NCBI GenBank assembly: GCA_045403145.1
Contig: JAXIPA010000056.1
Span: forward strand, 1 to 14,663
Direction of reading: 5' to 3'
Source of the DNA: JAJYKN01 sp045403145
GTDB lineage: Bacteria > Nitrospirota > UBA9217
DNA: 14,663 nucleotides
The stretch's first letter is position 1, and each line of letters begins with the position of its first letter. Shown here one piece after another: positions 1 through 14,663 of this stretch. Made by a program: the position numbers and the translations under genes. The notes under the pieces were generated by a model. That model had not been told where the DNA came from. It saw only the letters and a program-made list of their open reading frames with translations, and searched no databases.

Positions 1-1162
1 TACGCGGCGATCTGGGCGTCCGTTGCCTCGCCCTGCATGATCTCGCGCATCACGGCCTCTGCTTCCGCCTCGGAGAGGTTGACCCTCATTACGACTTTGG
101 AAATAGCTTCTTTGATCATATTGCTCTCCACTCGTTCCGAAAAGCCGTTAGGACGCAGATTTTCGCAGATGAACGCGGACAAAAGCTGAACGATTTTAAA
201 AAGACTATTAAGCCTTATCTGCGCGAATCTGCGTTTATCTGCGTCCAATAAGCCATCACAGCTTCAAAAAATTTCTCAAGAGGTCCTTGCCTGCGCCGGT
301 CAGAATGGACTCTGGGTGGAACTGCACGCCTTCAAGCTTGTGCTGTTTGTGGCGGACGCCCATGACGATGCCATCGTCGGTCCAGGCAGTGACTTCAAGC
401 ACGGAGGGCATGGTCTCGCGCTTGATGATGAGCGAATGGTAGCGCGTGGCCTCAAAGGGGTTCGGGAGGCCGGCAAAGATGGTCTTCCCGTCGTGATGGA
501 TCATGGACGTCTTGCCGTGCATGAGATAAGGCGCCCGGATCACGTCTCCGCCGAAGGCGTCGCCGATGGCCTGGTGGCCGAGGCATACGCCGAGTACCGG
601 GATCCTGCCCGTAAAGTGCCTGATCACCTCGATGGAAATTCCCGCCTCCCTGGGCGTGCACGGGCCGGGGGAGACCACGATGCGGTCGGGCTTCATCTTT
701 TCGATCTCAGCAATCGTGATCTTGTTGTTCCGGTACACCTTCAGGTCCTGCCCCAGTTCGCCGAAATACTGGACCAGGTTGTAGGTGAAAGAATCGTAAT
801 TGTCGATCATTAAAAGCATATAAAAAACCTCGGGAGTAGTTCAAAGTTCAGAGTTCATAGTAAAACCACATGGATTCCCTGTTGTTTCCCACTCTGAACC
901 TTGAACTTTGAACTCTGAACTATTTTTATCTTAATCCAGCCCCTTCTCCGCCATCTCCACCGCGCGCATCATGGCCTTTGCCTTGTTCACCGTCTCCTGA
1001 AACTCGGAGGCCGGGTCGCTGTCCGCCACTACGCCGCCGCCCGCCTGGATATAGGCCACGCCCTTCTTGATGACGAGCGTACGGATCGTAATGCAGGTGT
1101 CCATGTTGCCGGAAAACCCGAAGTACCCCACGGCGCCCGCATAGGGACCGCGCCGCGTGGGT

Positions 1163-1197
<35 letters not shown>

Positions 1198-4100
1198 CGG
1201 CGCGCCCGAGACCGTGCCCGCTGGAAAGCAGGCCCGGATCACGTCGTAGGAGTCCTTGCCGCCCGACAGTCTCCCGCGCACGTTCGACACGATGTGCATC
1301 ACGTGGGAGTAACGCTCGACTACCATGAGCTCGGAAACTTGAACGCTGCCCGGCTCGCTCACCCTGCCCACATCGTTCCGCCCCAGGTCCACGAGCATGA
1401 TATGCTCCGCCCGTTCCTTGGGGTCTGCAAGCAGTTCGGAAGCCAAAGCCTGGTCCTCATCCTCGGTGGCGCCGCGCCTGCGCGTGCCCGCGATCGGCCG
1501 GAGATCGATCATGTTGCCCTCGAGTCTCACCATGACTTCGGGTGACGCGCCCACCACGGTCGTGTCCCCGCACCGCAGAAAATACATGTACGGAGAGGGG
1601 TTGATCAAGCGGAGCGCGCGATAAATCTCGTAGGGCTCCGTTGAGATCTTCGTCTCAAACCGCTGGGAAGGGACCACCTGAAAAATGTCGCCGGCCTTGA
1701 TGTATTCCTTCGCCTTGAGCACCGCCTGCTCGTACTGCGCCTGCGTAAAGTTCGAAGTGAGCGCGTGAGTCTTTGATTTTTTATTTGAACTTTGAACTTT
1801 GAACTTTGAACTTTTCCCCTGCTTCAGCTTCTTCACCAGCGCATTGATCTTCCTCGTCGCCTCGCGATAGGCGGCCTCGGGCGACTTCCCTTTCACGTGG
1901 GCGTTCGACACCACTTTGATCATGTGGGTTATGTTGTCGAAGACCACGATCGTGTCGGTGACCATGAAAAAAACATCGGGAATGTCCAGTCCCGGCTTCT
2001 CCCGCGCGGGAAGTTCCTCAAAAAAACGGACAACGTCGTATCCCATGAAGCCGACGGCGCCGCCGAAAAACCGGGGTAAGGACGGGTCCGGTACGGGCCG
2101 GTATGCGGAAAGGACCGTTTTGATCACCTCGAGCGGGTCATGCCCGAAAGAGCGTCTTTCCGTCTTGCCGTCCCTGATGACCTCCACGGTTTTACCGGAA
2201 CTCCTGACAAGGACCGAAGGCCGGCTCCCGAGGAACGAATACCGCGCCCACTTCTCCCCTCCCTCCATGCTTTCGAGGAGAAAGGAATATCGTCCGTCGT
2301 CGATCTTCCGGAAGGCGGAAACCGGCGTTTCCATGTCCGCGAGAATCTCGCGGTACACGGGGATCAGGTTGCCTTTTTTTGCCTTTTTCTTGAATTCGTC
2401 GAGGGAAGGCTGAAACATAAAACTCCTTGCAAAATAAGCAGTTCGGGTACTATACCAGATAATTTCGAGAAGTGTCAATGAGAAATGCAGTAGGGAGTTG
2501 CAGAGGTTAAACGAAGAGGTGGGTCTTAACAGGTGCTTTTCAACAGCCTGTTAAAGGGCAAACGAAGCAAAGGGATCTGACGCGACGGGACTCATCGCCA
2601 TTCCGCTCTGTTTCTTCCGCCCGCTTTGGCGCGGTAGAGCGCCGCATCGGCGGCCGAAAGAAGCTTCTCCACGGTCTCTCCAGCGGAAAATTCGGCGATC
2701 CCGATGCTCAGGGTCCTGCCCACAGGAGGCTGACCATCAGCAGCGGATATCTTCAGTTCCTCCATCGCCTTTCTGATGCGTTCGGCTATGACCGCGGCGC
2801 CCTTGACCGACGTATTCGGAAGGATGACGCAGAATTCCTCGCCGCCGTACCTGCCGGCAATGTCCGTCGAGCGGATGGCGCTTTTGACCATGGTGGAAAA
2901 AGACTTCAGGAGCTCGTCGCCTTTGACGTGGCCGTAGGCATCGTTGAACGACTTGAACTTGTCCAGGTCCAGCATAATGACCGAGAGCGATGTTTGATAC
3001 CGTTCCGCCCTGTCAATCTCCTGTTTCAGCCGCTCCATCAGGTGACGCCGGTTGGCCACGCCGGTCAGACCGTCCACCTGGGCAAGCTCAAGGGTCTTTT
3101 CATAGAGGCGCGCGTTTTCAACGGCCACACCTACCTGATTCCCGATCGCCGTGAGTAAGGCCTCGTCCCCGTCGGAGAACCGGTTCTTCTTTTCGCTGTA
3201 CACGGCAAAGGCGCCGAGCACGGCGCCCCGAAGGCTGACGGGCGCCACCAGCGCGGACCGTATATTGTCCTGCTCAAGCCCCGGCACGAAGGCATCGGCT
3301 TCACCCGCGTAGCCCTCCACTCTGATGGGGTCGTTCCTCAGGATCACGTCTCCCGTACACCCCTGGCCCCCCTCAATGATCTGACAAAGGCCTTCTTCAG
3401 ACAAACCCCGATGGGCCCCGAGCAAGAGCGTTGTCCCATCCTGGCCGAGCAGGACCACAGCCCCCTTGTCCGCCCCGAGGTTGTCGAGCGTGCGGCCAAG
3501 GACAACCGGCAGCACCTTGCCGAGTTCAAGGGACCGGCTGATGGTATCGACCACGTCGAAAAGGGCCTTCAGCTCCTTCAGCCGGCTTGCAGCGATTTCT
3601 TCAAGGTTGTTCCTCCAGACCGCTATTCCCTCGGCCAGCGCATTGAACGAGGCGGCGAGCTCGCCGATCTCGTCAGTGCCGCCAACGGCGGCCCGCGCGG
3701 CAAGATCGCCCGTCGCCAGTTTGACCGCCGCCAAGGAAACGGCTTTGACCCGGTTCGTGAACAGCGCGTGGAGGAGAAAGTAAATGGAAATGCCGATCAC
3801 AGCCGAAACGATGACGGCAATGACAAGGTTCTCGGTCGCCCCTTTCTTGATTTCCCCGTGCACGGATTTTGTATCAAGGCTGATATGAAGAACTCCGGGC
3901 CCTTTCCCGCCGATAGAGGCCGGCATTGCCAGACAGTACTGGCTATCCAGGGGATCGTAGTACAGGGAATAACCTCCCGCAAAGGCGTTCTGGATGGCCT
4001 TGACATCATTTTCGGTTATTTCCTGTGGTTCTACCTCGCGCAGGTCCTTATTGATCCAGATTTTCTTATTGGAGGCGGTCACCTTTCCCTGAGTGTTGAA

Positions 4101-7100
4101 CAGCATGATAAGATCGACGTCCGCCCCCCGCGCCCTCTGGTCGATTATGCTCTGGATTCCGGCGGGATCGTTCTTTTTCCGGAGCGTCTCAATGGACTCT
4201 TTCAGCCCTTCTCCGGTGAGTAAAAGCTGGGTCTGCGCGCTCCGGAATATCATGTCCCGCTCCTGCGTGTAGTGGTGCCAGGAAAAAAAGGCCATGGCGG
4301 CCACGACCGGCAGGGTGACGATGAGTGCGATCTTGGCGCCCATGGAAGCGCGAAGTTTGACGGTAATCCGATGAAGCACAGCGAAGAGTCCTTTCACGGG
4401 ACTTCGGGGTTAATCTCGACGCTATACTTATCGGATAATCAGGGGAGAACTATAGCCGGGGGGCCCCGGTAGACATGAGTGAAAACAAAACAGCAGGCCT
4501 ATTGGCCTGCTGTTTCGGATTGTCGGTTGCGAATAGCGGATTGATGGCAGACCAGGGCGGCCGCTGCTTGAGGAGTGGGGAACAAAAGCCCGTCCGAGAC
4601 GTACTTACCGGCTGCTTACCGGGCAATGGCCGAAATCATAAGCGGCCAGCTATACGTCCCGGGCTGGGTATTTTTTGACAATGAAAAACGGTAGGTAACA
4701 TCCTGGGTAACGCCGCCGCGGACATAGGGTTGAAGGATCCAGCCCCCTCCGTTGGACGACAACTGGACTTCTCTGCCCCCCACGAGCACGTTGACGGCGT
4801 TAAAAAGGGAATAAGGACTGCTCATGGCTTCGAACGTCAGCAGGTATCCGGCCGGATTATTGCTCTTGACGCTGATGCGCGTGGCTGAAGGTGCCTCGAC
4901 ATATCCGCGCTGGATATCAGCGTTGGTAATGACCAGTTCTTGGACCTGGTTCAGCACCTGTATGCTCGTATGTTCTCGAACGGTGGCCGTTATGCCTATC
5001 TTTGCGCTGACGACTGGGCTTCCGGCATGCGCCTCTCCCGCCACAATCACCTGCGACAGAGATAGCGTCGCGACAAGGGCTGCGGTCACGAGTTTTTGCT
5101 GGAGCCGGAGGCCTCGATCTATCTGATGAGGCTGGACGTAGCCTGCCTCGATCAAGAGATCGCCTATTTTCTTTTTGGAGCGTTTTTGCCGGTTGAGGAC
5201 GTCCTCGAGCTGGTCCCGCGTAACCTGCCCGGTGGCCACGAGCAACTCGCCGAGTCTTAACTTGTCCGAAGCCGGCGCCTCACCGCACTGATGACGCTGA
5301 AACGCCAGGACTGCGTCGAGCTCGTTTTCCCTCAATAATCCAAGGCGGAGCAGCACCCCCCCCAGCTTCTCGCCGGTGGTTTGCTGCTCCCGGAGGGCAT
5401 CATCAAGCTGCTCCTGCGTGATTCGTTTCGCCTTGATTAAAAGTTCACCGAGTAGAAGCCGGACACCCGCGGCCGCCCTTACGGCGTCTTCGAAGCAGGC
5501 CAGGTCTTTCTGAATTGAAAGGACCGCCTTAAGGTCAACGGGATCAAGGACTCCCATGCGCACGAGGATATCACCGAGTTGATCGTTTGTATTTTTTTGC
5601 TGTGCTACGGCTGCTTCGAGGTCGCTGGCCGGGATGAATTCTCCATCGATCAAAATTTTACCCAGCATACGTTTGGTGGCCCTACAGGTCGGGAGGCTGT
5701 CTTTTTGAAGGCTCAGCATAATAACCCTCTGTCCTAATCCGCTATTCAATTTATCAATATGTCCATTCAAGATCCTGCATATATATCTGCAACTATATGC
5801 AAAAACTTTAGCCTGCTCCTTATAGACAATTATACCAAAAATATTATTTTTTGCAATTAAAATTGTTTTTCTTTTTTACCGGAGAGAGGGCCTGATGCAT
5901 AGGTCATGCCAGTAATCACACCCCGAATCTTCATCTCTTGCATCCTGAACCACCTCTACGCCGGTCCATTCGCCGACAGAAAGGGCGCATGTATCTGTGC
6001 GTTCGAGACGAATGCAGGCCGAAGCGAATTGGATTATTTTCCTTTTGGCCTTATGATGCACTCCACTTCCCCAATATCGGTTATCACGTCTTCAGTCTCT
6101 GGAAACGAAATTGAGAACTCGCATCTCCCGCCTTCGAGATCGGCCCATGCGTGGTACCGACCGGGCTCAATATAATTGCCGCCGGCCATTCTCCGTTCAG
6201 CGATCGCGCTGCAACTCTGCTTGTCAATGACGCCTGCAGGTGGCTCTCCGGCGAACGTATTTTCGATGTAAAACTCGCCGCCCTTTCCCGTGGGGAAGGT
6301 AGCTTCCCGCTCTCCTACTTTCACAACGATATCGACGAATTCAAGTGGCGTTTTCTGGTCATTCTTTTTCGTAGAGAGGCTGCCGGCCAACGCCCTCACT
6401 TTGATCGCATCGAAGGCTATGCAGGAACCGCTCCAGAGCGAGGGGGCGAGTTTCGCGTTCACTCCGGATACGCTGTAATCCATCGGCAGATTTTTCATAT
6501 CCAGGGCGATCTGGTTTTGATTATAGGACGCAAGCGTCGGTACGATCAGCGTGCCGGAAGAATTCGTTCGGCCGATCTCCTGGCCGTTGTTAAGCACGGT
6601 CGCGCCGGCCACGTTGTCCACCATCACGATGCCGAAGCTGTCGCTGACCGGCCTCGAAAGCCCGTAAAACCCGCCTGCGTACACGACCGATCCGGCTGCC
6701 GAAATATTATAGGACTCGGTCGTGTTGCCGTTGGAATTCTGCATGGCGGCATCAAGCGAATAGATGCCGTACCGGGCGTTATACTGGAGCGATGGGCTTA
6801 ATAAATACGCGGTGGACGCTCCCGCATTCGTTCGATTGAGGGACGCCCGGTATCCAAGTCCTTCTCCCACGGGATTGTCTTTTTGGATCTGGACCGTTTC
6901 CGCGTCGGCGCCGCCGGTATTGCTGTACTGGATCGCGCCATGGACATCCTTCGCGGGAGTGAAATTCAGGCCGATAAAAAAGCTGTACGTCGTATCAAGG
7001 ATGCGCGTTGCCGATGCAGTCACGAAGAGACTCAATGCTTTCGTCAGTCCTCGTGAATAGGAAGCGGAGGTGACTCGCGTATTGACTCCGTTGTAGGTCT

Positions 7101-10100
7101 CGGTTTCAGAATAACTGACGGCCACGCCGCCCAGGGCCGGAATGAGATACCCTCCTCCCAGGCTCGCCTGGAATTTGGTCATATCCGGGGATGCGGGGAC
7201 GCCGACGGTTGCGTATGCGCGTGAGAAACCGCTTGCCTGCAGATTCGTATTGAAACTGCCGACTTGATAGGAATGCCGGAAAGAGCCCGCGGACCCACGT
7301 TGGCCGTTTGCGTTGCTGCGGGCCAGCACCAGGGTGAAGATGCCGGCCCTGGGTAGGGTAAAAGACGCGGAGGTTCCCCCGTTAAAGACGCCGTCCGAAC
7401 CTTCGGCCCGCAACCCGAGGTTCAGAGAGTTCGTCACCCCGTAGCGGTAGAACGCGGAAAAGACAGGCTTCCCGTACTCGTCGCTCTTCGTCCCGAATTG
7501 CTCCCTGAGAAACCCCGCGTTGTAGCTGTATTCGTGGTTTCCTTCCCTGATCAGTTGATCGCTGAAATACATCGGGTAGGAAATTCTCTGCTCGTTTCCG
7601 AAGGGGTCTTTGAGCAGGACCTCGACGGTGTGGGCGCCCGCATACGAATAGATGTTCCTGAACTCGAATGATCCAGGCGCCACCGTGTGCCGGCCCGCCG
7701 GAACGCCGTCTATAAAGATCTCGGCCTGGGATGGGAATTGGCTGACTCCCCTGATACTCTGCATAGGCTGGGTGATGAAATAGGGGTCCAGTTTATAGAC
7801 TTTTGAAACGCCGATCCCGCCCATGTTGACGGCGCTTCCCAGCTCTCCCGAACTCGCGATCTGGTCTCCCAGCACAATCCACTGAAGATCGCCCCTTCGC
7901 TCGTACGTGGCGCTGCTGGCAAGCCGCACGAACTGATTTACGGTCTCCGTCTTCGTATACAGCGAATCGGAGACAAAAAAAACGTCGCCGGTCCTCGCGC
8001 CGAGCTTGTTCGAAGCGATGAATGACTGGAATCCTGAGGGGTCCGTAAAGGCGTAGGACAGCCCGTAATTGAGGAAGGCGCTTGTTTCGCGGGGGTAGTA
8101 AACATTCTGCGGCCTGCCCTGGAGGGGGTAGAGTTCTATGGTTGTTTGTCGCTTCTCAGTGGTCTTCCCCAGGATGTCGACAGTCAGTTTTTTTTCGTCA
8201 AACGTATACTTGATATCGCGAACGGCGCTCAGGGAAGCGAATTTGCCGTCGTGGATGAGCACCGCGCGGTCCTGGTCGAACCCGAGTTTGAACTCGATGA
8301 GGTCTTCCACCTTTATGTAGAGTTCTCCCGCGTCGTCGAGTTCGACAAACAAATCACCCCTTGCCTCACGGTTCACGGAGAAGTTCACAATAATCTGGGT
8401 CGTTGTTTTTTGGAGTTGGGGAAAATTCGCAGTGGGTTCCTGGATCGCGGCGCCGGAAGCCGGGGAAGCAAGTTCAGGAGCAGCCGGGGTGGGCCCTTCG
8501 GCAGACGGCCCTGCTCCTGCGGTAAGAGGAACGCAGATCGTTACGGAGATGGCAAAAAAAAACATCAAACTGCATAGCGTCCGATGCGGAACTCGGACGC
8601 CCTGCAATACGGCCGTACTACTCCGTGCACATCTTTTTCTGAACATTCAGCGTCCCGTTGATAGTGAAATTCTCCGCCTGGGCGTTCACTTCCATTGTTG
8701 CCAGGTTTGCGCAGACTTCCTGCGGGACCGGTGTTTCGTACGGCCGCGACATACCGTTCAGGACATACCAGCCCGCGACCTCTTTGGAGAACAATTCCCT
8801 GCCGTCCGCGGCTTTTCCACGGAACGTCACGGTAAGCAGTTTAAAATGGACATTCCCCTTGTTTTTGACGAGAGCCTTCGCAACCCCCCCGGACAGGTCC
8901 ACTTTTTCGATAAGGCCGCTTTCCTGCGGTTTGACGGGCTTCACAAAGATGGGCGTGGCATACCGGAAGGCTATCGTCAGCCCGGCGGTTATTTTACCCG
9001 ATGTTTTTTCGTCGGATGGTTTTTTCTGAGACGGAATCTCTTCGACAAAGAGCCGGTAGGTCTTTTCCTTGAGGGAAGGAGGTCCCTTGATTCCGATCCT
9101 GACCGCCCGCTGTTCATTGGGCTCCACGGTCATGATCTTCGGGAAGAACACGATGTCCTTCGCCTCCGTATATATGTCTTTCCCGTCAGCGTCCTGGCTC
9201 CACTCCTTCAAGTCGACCTGGCAATTCAGTTTTTCCTCACCGCTGTTCACGACCGAGAAGACCCCGCTCTTCGCGTTGCCGGACAGTTCGAGAGTCGTCG
9301 GGGTAATGCTGAAATTCGATGCCAGGCCCTGCGAAGGCGGCAATACGAGAAAGAGTAGACCGATTACCGACCATCCAGAAAGAAAGATACGTCTCAAGCC
9401 CATCATGATGCACCCCTTAATGACGATATTGTATGTCGGCTTCGATTACCCGTGTATCTCGCGGATCCGATCGTACGGTAGAACCAGCTCAGGATACCCG
9501 AGTAATTTCGCGGTGTCAACCCCGTAGTTGCTGATTGGCCGGAGATCATACTTTTCGGAGCCACGACTGCAACGCGGCTCTATCGATGCTGTTCAAATGA
9601 GTTTCCGCCGCGGGGGGTCAATACGTAATCGTCAACGTCTGTTGATCTCCGTAATTTCCCACAGGGGCGTTCGCGTAGTTTGCGCTGGTGGCCGAACCGC
9701 CGAGTCCGAGGGAGACGCCGGCCCCGCCAAAGCCCTGCCCCGTTACGCTGCCGAGGAAATTGAACGTATACGGTATCGTGTTGGCTCCGCAGACAGGAGG
9801 GTATCCTCCGGCCAGCCTGGGGGCGGCGCCGCCGCATGCGCTCGAGGCGGTAATGGTAACACCGGCATTCTTCGTGCATTGAATCTGCATGTCGGGCGTG
9901 ATCGTGGCGCTGGTCGAGCCCGCGACCGACGGATCGATGTTGAAAGTCAAGGTACCGGCAGATTGCGATACAACACACACGTTCATCACCGTGCCGCCCA
10001 CACTGCCCGCCGGCAGCGTTGCGATAATAGTCCCTCCGCCCGCCTGCGCCCAGCTAATCGTAAATGTCACAGCTTGATTGTTGACGTACAATCCGCCAGG

Positions 10101-13100
10101 CGCATTTACATAATTAGGCTGAGTGATCTGGGGAGCGGGTGAAGTCGTTAGCAATGGTATCGGGACACTCGGACCGCCTCCGACGCCGCCCGTATTGAAA
10201 CTGAATGTATACGGCATTGAGTTGGCCCCCTGGTTTATCGTCCATCCGCTTGCAGGATTCGCCGTAACGGTGTATGTCATATTATTTCTACAGACAAAAT
10301 ATATTTGCTGCGTTATGGTTCCGAGGACAGGACCGGGCAAGGAAGGATCGATATTGTTAAAAAAAACAGCGCCCACATCAGTGACGGTGAAAGAGCAGGG
10401 GGGAACGACAGTTACTTTGTACGACTGGGAGGTTGCGTTTTGGGGATTGTCGCTGTCCCTCAGTGTTACGGTAAAGTTATAGGTTCCCGAGAGAAAGGGT
10501 GTTCCCGAGATATCAGCCGTGAGAGATGGCGGCGGGGCCGGCGTCAGTGTCAGGCCCGGCGGAAGACTGCCCGCCGTTATGGACCAGATATACGGCGTTA
10601 TGCCGTTTGACGCCGTCAAGGTTTGAAAATAGGGTGTGCTTACAGTGCCGTTCGGGATATTGTTGGGCGATATATTAAGCGGCCGCGCTGCAAAAGCCGG
10701 ATCTGCTGCGCCGGCCGCGATGAACAGGAGAAAGAGAGCAATAATGCCTTTTTCAGATAATCTTGGGTTCATAGAGCGGCCTTGGAGTTGCTCGGTTAGA
10801 GAGAAGACCACAGCCCTCGCGTATATGCGCGAGGGCTGTAAAAAAAGATCGTAAAATTGCCTTAGTAAGAGACGGTCAAGGTAACGGTATCGGCATAAGA
10901 GCCCAATTCGGCAGCGTTTGCATCTGCCGTGGCAACGACAACGCCATGACTTGTGACGGAATTGCCCGCTCCGAAAATGAGGACGACATCGTTACCTGCG
11001 CCGCCTACACCGGTGCCGTTAAAGCTGGAAGTAAAATACAGGGTATAGGGTATATCACTTAAGCCCCCAGCGGTCAGGTTACCGACGAGTGTGCCGGCGG
11101 AACTGTTATTTCCGCTGCCAGCGCTTGCGGCGTTAACGGAATAGGGCGCACCGCTCGTGCACTGGATCTTTGTGTTGTTGCCGGCCGAACCCACTTCAAA
11201 GGCAGTCGTGGGATCGATAGTAAGAGATAAATTGGCCGCCGAAATCGCTGTGCAATTCTGCGTCACGGTGGCGTTAATGGAAACGTTTGCCGTTCCTGCA
11301 GACGCCGCAAATGCACTTCCTGCCATACCCATGCCGATAACTGCAACCGCTATTGCCGCAAGGACCAGAACCTTTTTCATAATTTCCTCCCTTTTTTAAC
11401 GCACTTAATTATAGAAAAAAACCAAGTCCCCTGCAAGCAGGTTGTCGTCTTGCAGAGGAAGCTGCGAATACTGTTGAAGGACCTCTTTCTTAGTACGTAA
11501 TCGTCAACGTAACCGTATCCGCGTAGCTGTCGGCCGGCACGTCAGCATAGTCGCCCGCTGCGATTGAAGCGGCTATGGCCGGCGCTATGTTCGTGGTTTT
11601 TCCTGCACCACTTCCCGCTGCGGTGTAGGTGAAGGTATACGGGATAAAATCAGCACTGCCGCTGGCTTTCAGCCTGTATATCCCTCCGCTCGCATTCGCG
11701 CCGTTGTTATCCGTGATAGTATAGGGCAAGTCCTTCGTGCACCAAATCTGAGGTTGTGCAACGGTCGCGGGAACCGCGGCGCCCGTAACCTGATCGAGCA
11801 GACCGAAAGGAATATTACCTCCGGCCACCACGTGACACACCCCTGATACTGATGCCGATGCCGTAACTGCCGCCGTATCGGTTCCTGCTGCAAATGCGCC
11901 ACTCGCCATAGCAATCACGATCACGGCCGCTGCCGCTACTACAAAAATCTTTTTCATAATTTCCTCCTTTTGGCCGCCAGGTTTTGTCCCGGCAAGGCAT
12001 TTTAATCTATGAGATCGGGCTCTAAAAAATCGAGCTTAAAGAAAATACTTCATTTATCGATTCTCAATTTCTTTAGCGCCCCCTTTCGGATTTTGCGAAA
12101 CCTCATTCACTTGTATCTCTGAATCAATACGTAATGGTCAGAGTCAAGGTATCGGCGTAGCTCGAACTTACCGCCGCGTTTTGGTAGCTCGCTGCTGTAA
12201 TCGATGCGGCTATGCCGAGATCCACATCCATTCCGTTCCCGTGTCCTTTACCCATACCTGAGTTGCCAGCGGTGCCGTCAACACCGCAGGTAAATGTGTA
12301 GTCCATAGTGTTGACACCGTCCTTCAGGGTTCCCGTGATCCCGCCGCCCGAACTCGCGCAGCTCGTTGCGGCGCCGCCTTTATTGGTGCTTGCCGCCGTT
12401 ACGGTGAACGGTGTACCCTTCGTACAGAAGGCCGTTGCATTCGTTACGGCCGCTGATATCGGGCCTGCGAGGGAAGGATCGATCGTAAAAGTCAAGGTTC
12501 CGTTCGTCCCTGCCCTGCATACGCCATTCAGAACGCCGGATACTGCTACAGCCGGTTGGATCTGGCCCGCATATGCCCTACTTGCTGCGGCGATGACGAA
12601 CAACGTTATTACTGATGTTAATAGATTCTTTTTCACTGCCTTTGTTCTCCCATGCCGCGATCCGGAAGATGCTCTTGTTTGCTTCGATCATGATAAACTA
12701 TTTATTTTGTGATTATGTAAATTTATTTGTCAATCAAATATTACCCAATTTAAATTGCAATGTCAACAATTTATTTATCATTGCATAGATGACCAAAGTA
12801 TTAAAGCACCGTTTGCAGTGCAAATACCATGCAATTTTATAACTTATTGATTATATTACTTTTTACATTATTATTACTGCAATTTATTTCAATTTATGGG
12901 TAATTGCTTTCCCATGCTTTGGATTTCGTTACATAGAGAGACGATAGAAATATCACTTTTAACTAACTTGGCAGGATAAAAAAGACAAGCGATGATGGCT
13001 GGTTAAATCAGGCAGAATGATTTACAGCGGTGAATCTGTGTTTACGTGCATTTCTATATATCGAGCTCCGCGAACTCCGCCCGTTCCTGGATGAAAGTGA

Positions 13101-14663
13101 ACCGGGCCTTGGGGTCCTTGCCCATGAGACGCTCGAACACGTCGCCCGTGGCCTTGTGGTCGAGCACCTGCACCCGCATCAGGGTGCGGGTCTTCGGATT
13201 CATGGTCGTTTCCTTGAGCGTCTCCGGGTTCATCTCACCAAGACCTTTGAAGCGCCCTACCTCGTATTTTCTGCCGTTCAGCCTGGCGAGTATCTTCTCC
13301 TTCTCCATTTCGTCCATGGCGTAGAAGACCTCCTTCCCCGCCTCGATCTTGAACAGCGGCGGCATGGCGAGATATACATGGCCGTGGTTGATGAGTTCGG
13401 GCATGTAGCGATAGATGAACGTGAGCAAGAGCACGCTGATGTGAGCGCCGTCCACGTCCGCGTCGGTCATCAGGATCACGCGGCTGTATCTGAGCCTGGC
13501 CAGGTCGAAGTGCGCGCCCACGCCGCAGCCGAGTGTGGCCAGGAGGTTCTTGATCTCGTTGTTCTGCTGGATGCGTTCGAGGGAGGCGACCTGTTCCACG
13601 TTCAGGATCTTGCCCCGGAGCGACAGCACGGCCTGGGTCTTCCGGTCCCGGGCCATCTTGGCGGAGCCGCCTGCCGAATCTCCCTCCACGATGAAGACCT
13701 CGGTCTCCTCCACTTTATTGGACGAGCAGTCGGCAAGCTTGCCCGGGAGGTTAAGTTTCAGCGAAGACAGTTTCCTCGTGACGTTGTCCTTGGCCGCCCG
13801 CGACGCCATCCTCGCCTCTGCGGCCAGAAGTACTCGTTTCACCACCGCATCCGCCATGGTGGGGTTCGCGAGCAGATAGGCCTCGCAGGCGTTCTTGACT
13901 GAGGCCTCGATGGGCGAGGATATCTCGGGGTTGTTGAGCTTTTCCTTGGTCTGGCCCTGGAACTGCGGGTTTTTGACCAGCACGCTCACGATGCCGTACA
14001 GCCCCTCGTACACGTCCTCCGGGGCGATGGTCTTGATGTTCTTGGGGATGAGGTTCTTGCGCTCCGCATAGGCCCTGACCGCCTTCGTGAGCCCGGCCCT
14101 GACCGCGAGTTCGTGCGTGCCGCCGTCCGAGGTGTTGATGGAGTTCGCGTAGGAATGGATCTCCATGTCCGTGGCGATCGTCCAGTGCATCGCGCATTCG
14201 ATCTTGAAATCGTCTTCCTTCTCGAAGTAGAATGGGTCGGGATTGACCACCGTGGTCCCGGATACGATACGTTTTATATAATCCTGGATGCCGTTGTCGT
14301 ACCTGAACGTGACCGGCTTCTCCCCGTCCCTGACGTTTTCAATGGTGATCTTGAGGCCCTTGTTCAGGAAGGCCTTGCTCTCGGAAACGTCGAGGATGTT
14401 CTTGTAATTGAAGCTCGTCTTCGAAAAGATCTCGGGATCGGGCCGGAAATAGATCTGGGTCCCATGCGCCTTCGTAGGTTTTCCCTTCTTGAGATTGCCC
14501 TTGGGCTTGCCGCGGGAGAACTCCTGGGTCCATTCATACCCGTCGCGCCAGACCGTGGCGATGAACACCTCGGAAAGGGCGTTCACGACCGATGCTCCCA
14601 CGCCGCGGAGCCCCCCTGAGGACTTGTACGCCGTATGGTCGAACTTGCCGCCCGCGTGCAGCG

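Overview
The window is about 14.7 kb of roughly 55% GC bacterial DNA, and every gene I can support lies on the minus strand, so transcription runs from high to low coordinates. The Csu-like (spore coat U, SCPU) chaperone-usher genes require an outer membrane, so this is a Gram-negative organism. The MshEN domains, the trpE-trpG-trpD order and the abundant short intergenic palindromes would suit a Desulfobacterota- or Nitrospirota-like environmental genome. That placement is inference; the window contains no phylogenetic marker I could compare.

Layout in transcription order: (1) 14663-13054, the C-terminal three quarters or so of a type IIA topoisomerase B subunit (GyrB/ParE). (2) An AT-rich 417-bp gap with a strong sigma70-type promoter and palindromes. 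(3) 12636-10862, three small secreted SCPU-type pilins. (4) 10772-9618, a longer subunit with a putative Ig (He_PIG-like) domain and two SCPU domains, probably the tip adhesin. (5) A second strong promoter, then a periplasmic chaperone (9406-8618) and an overlapping outer-membrane usher (8646-6034). (6) A third promoter, then a gene at 5719-4616 that fuses three tandem MshEN-type c-di-GMP-binding domains to a membrane or signal segment and an Ig-like extracytoplasmic domain, ending in a terminator. (7) 4397-2592, a membrane-anchored diguanylate cyclase (sensor-HAMP-GAF-GGDEF with an intact RxxD I-site). (8) A promoter followed by trpE, trpG and the start of trpD (2418 to 1, running off the window).

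The most interesting unit is 4.4-12.8 kb. Classical chaperone-usher pili have no cytoplasmic component. Here the complete pilus set (pilins, adhesin, chaperone, usher) sits beside a protein whose N-terminal half looks like a triple cytoplasmic c-di-GMP receptor and whose C-terminal half lies beyond the inner membrane and resembles a pilus-subunit domain. A c-di-GMP-producing enzyme lies directly downstream. I propose a c-di-GMP-controlled chaperone-usher pilus in which the chimera carries the cytoplasmic signal to the periplasm. The domain architecture is read from sequence; the mechanism is inference.

The trp region carries three blocks of short repeats: one palindrome in each intergenic gap, of two different families, and four perfect in-frame heptamers inside trpE itself.
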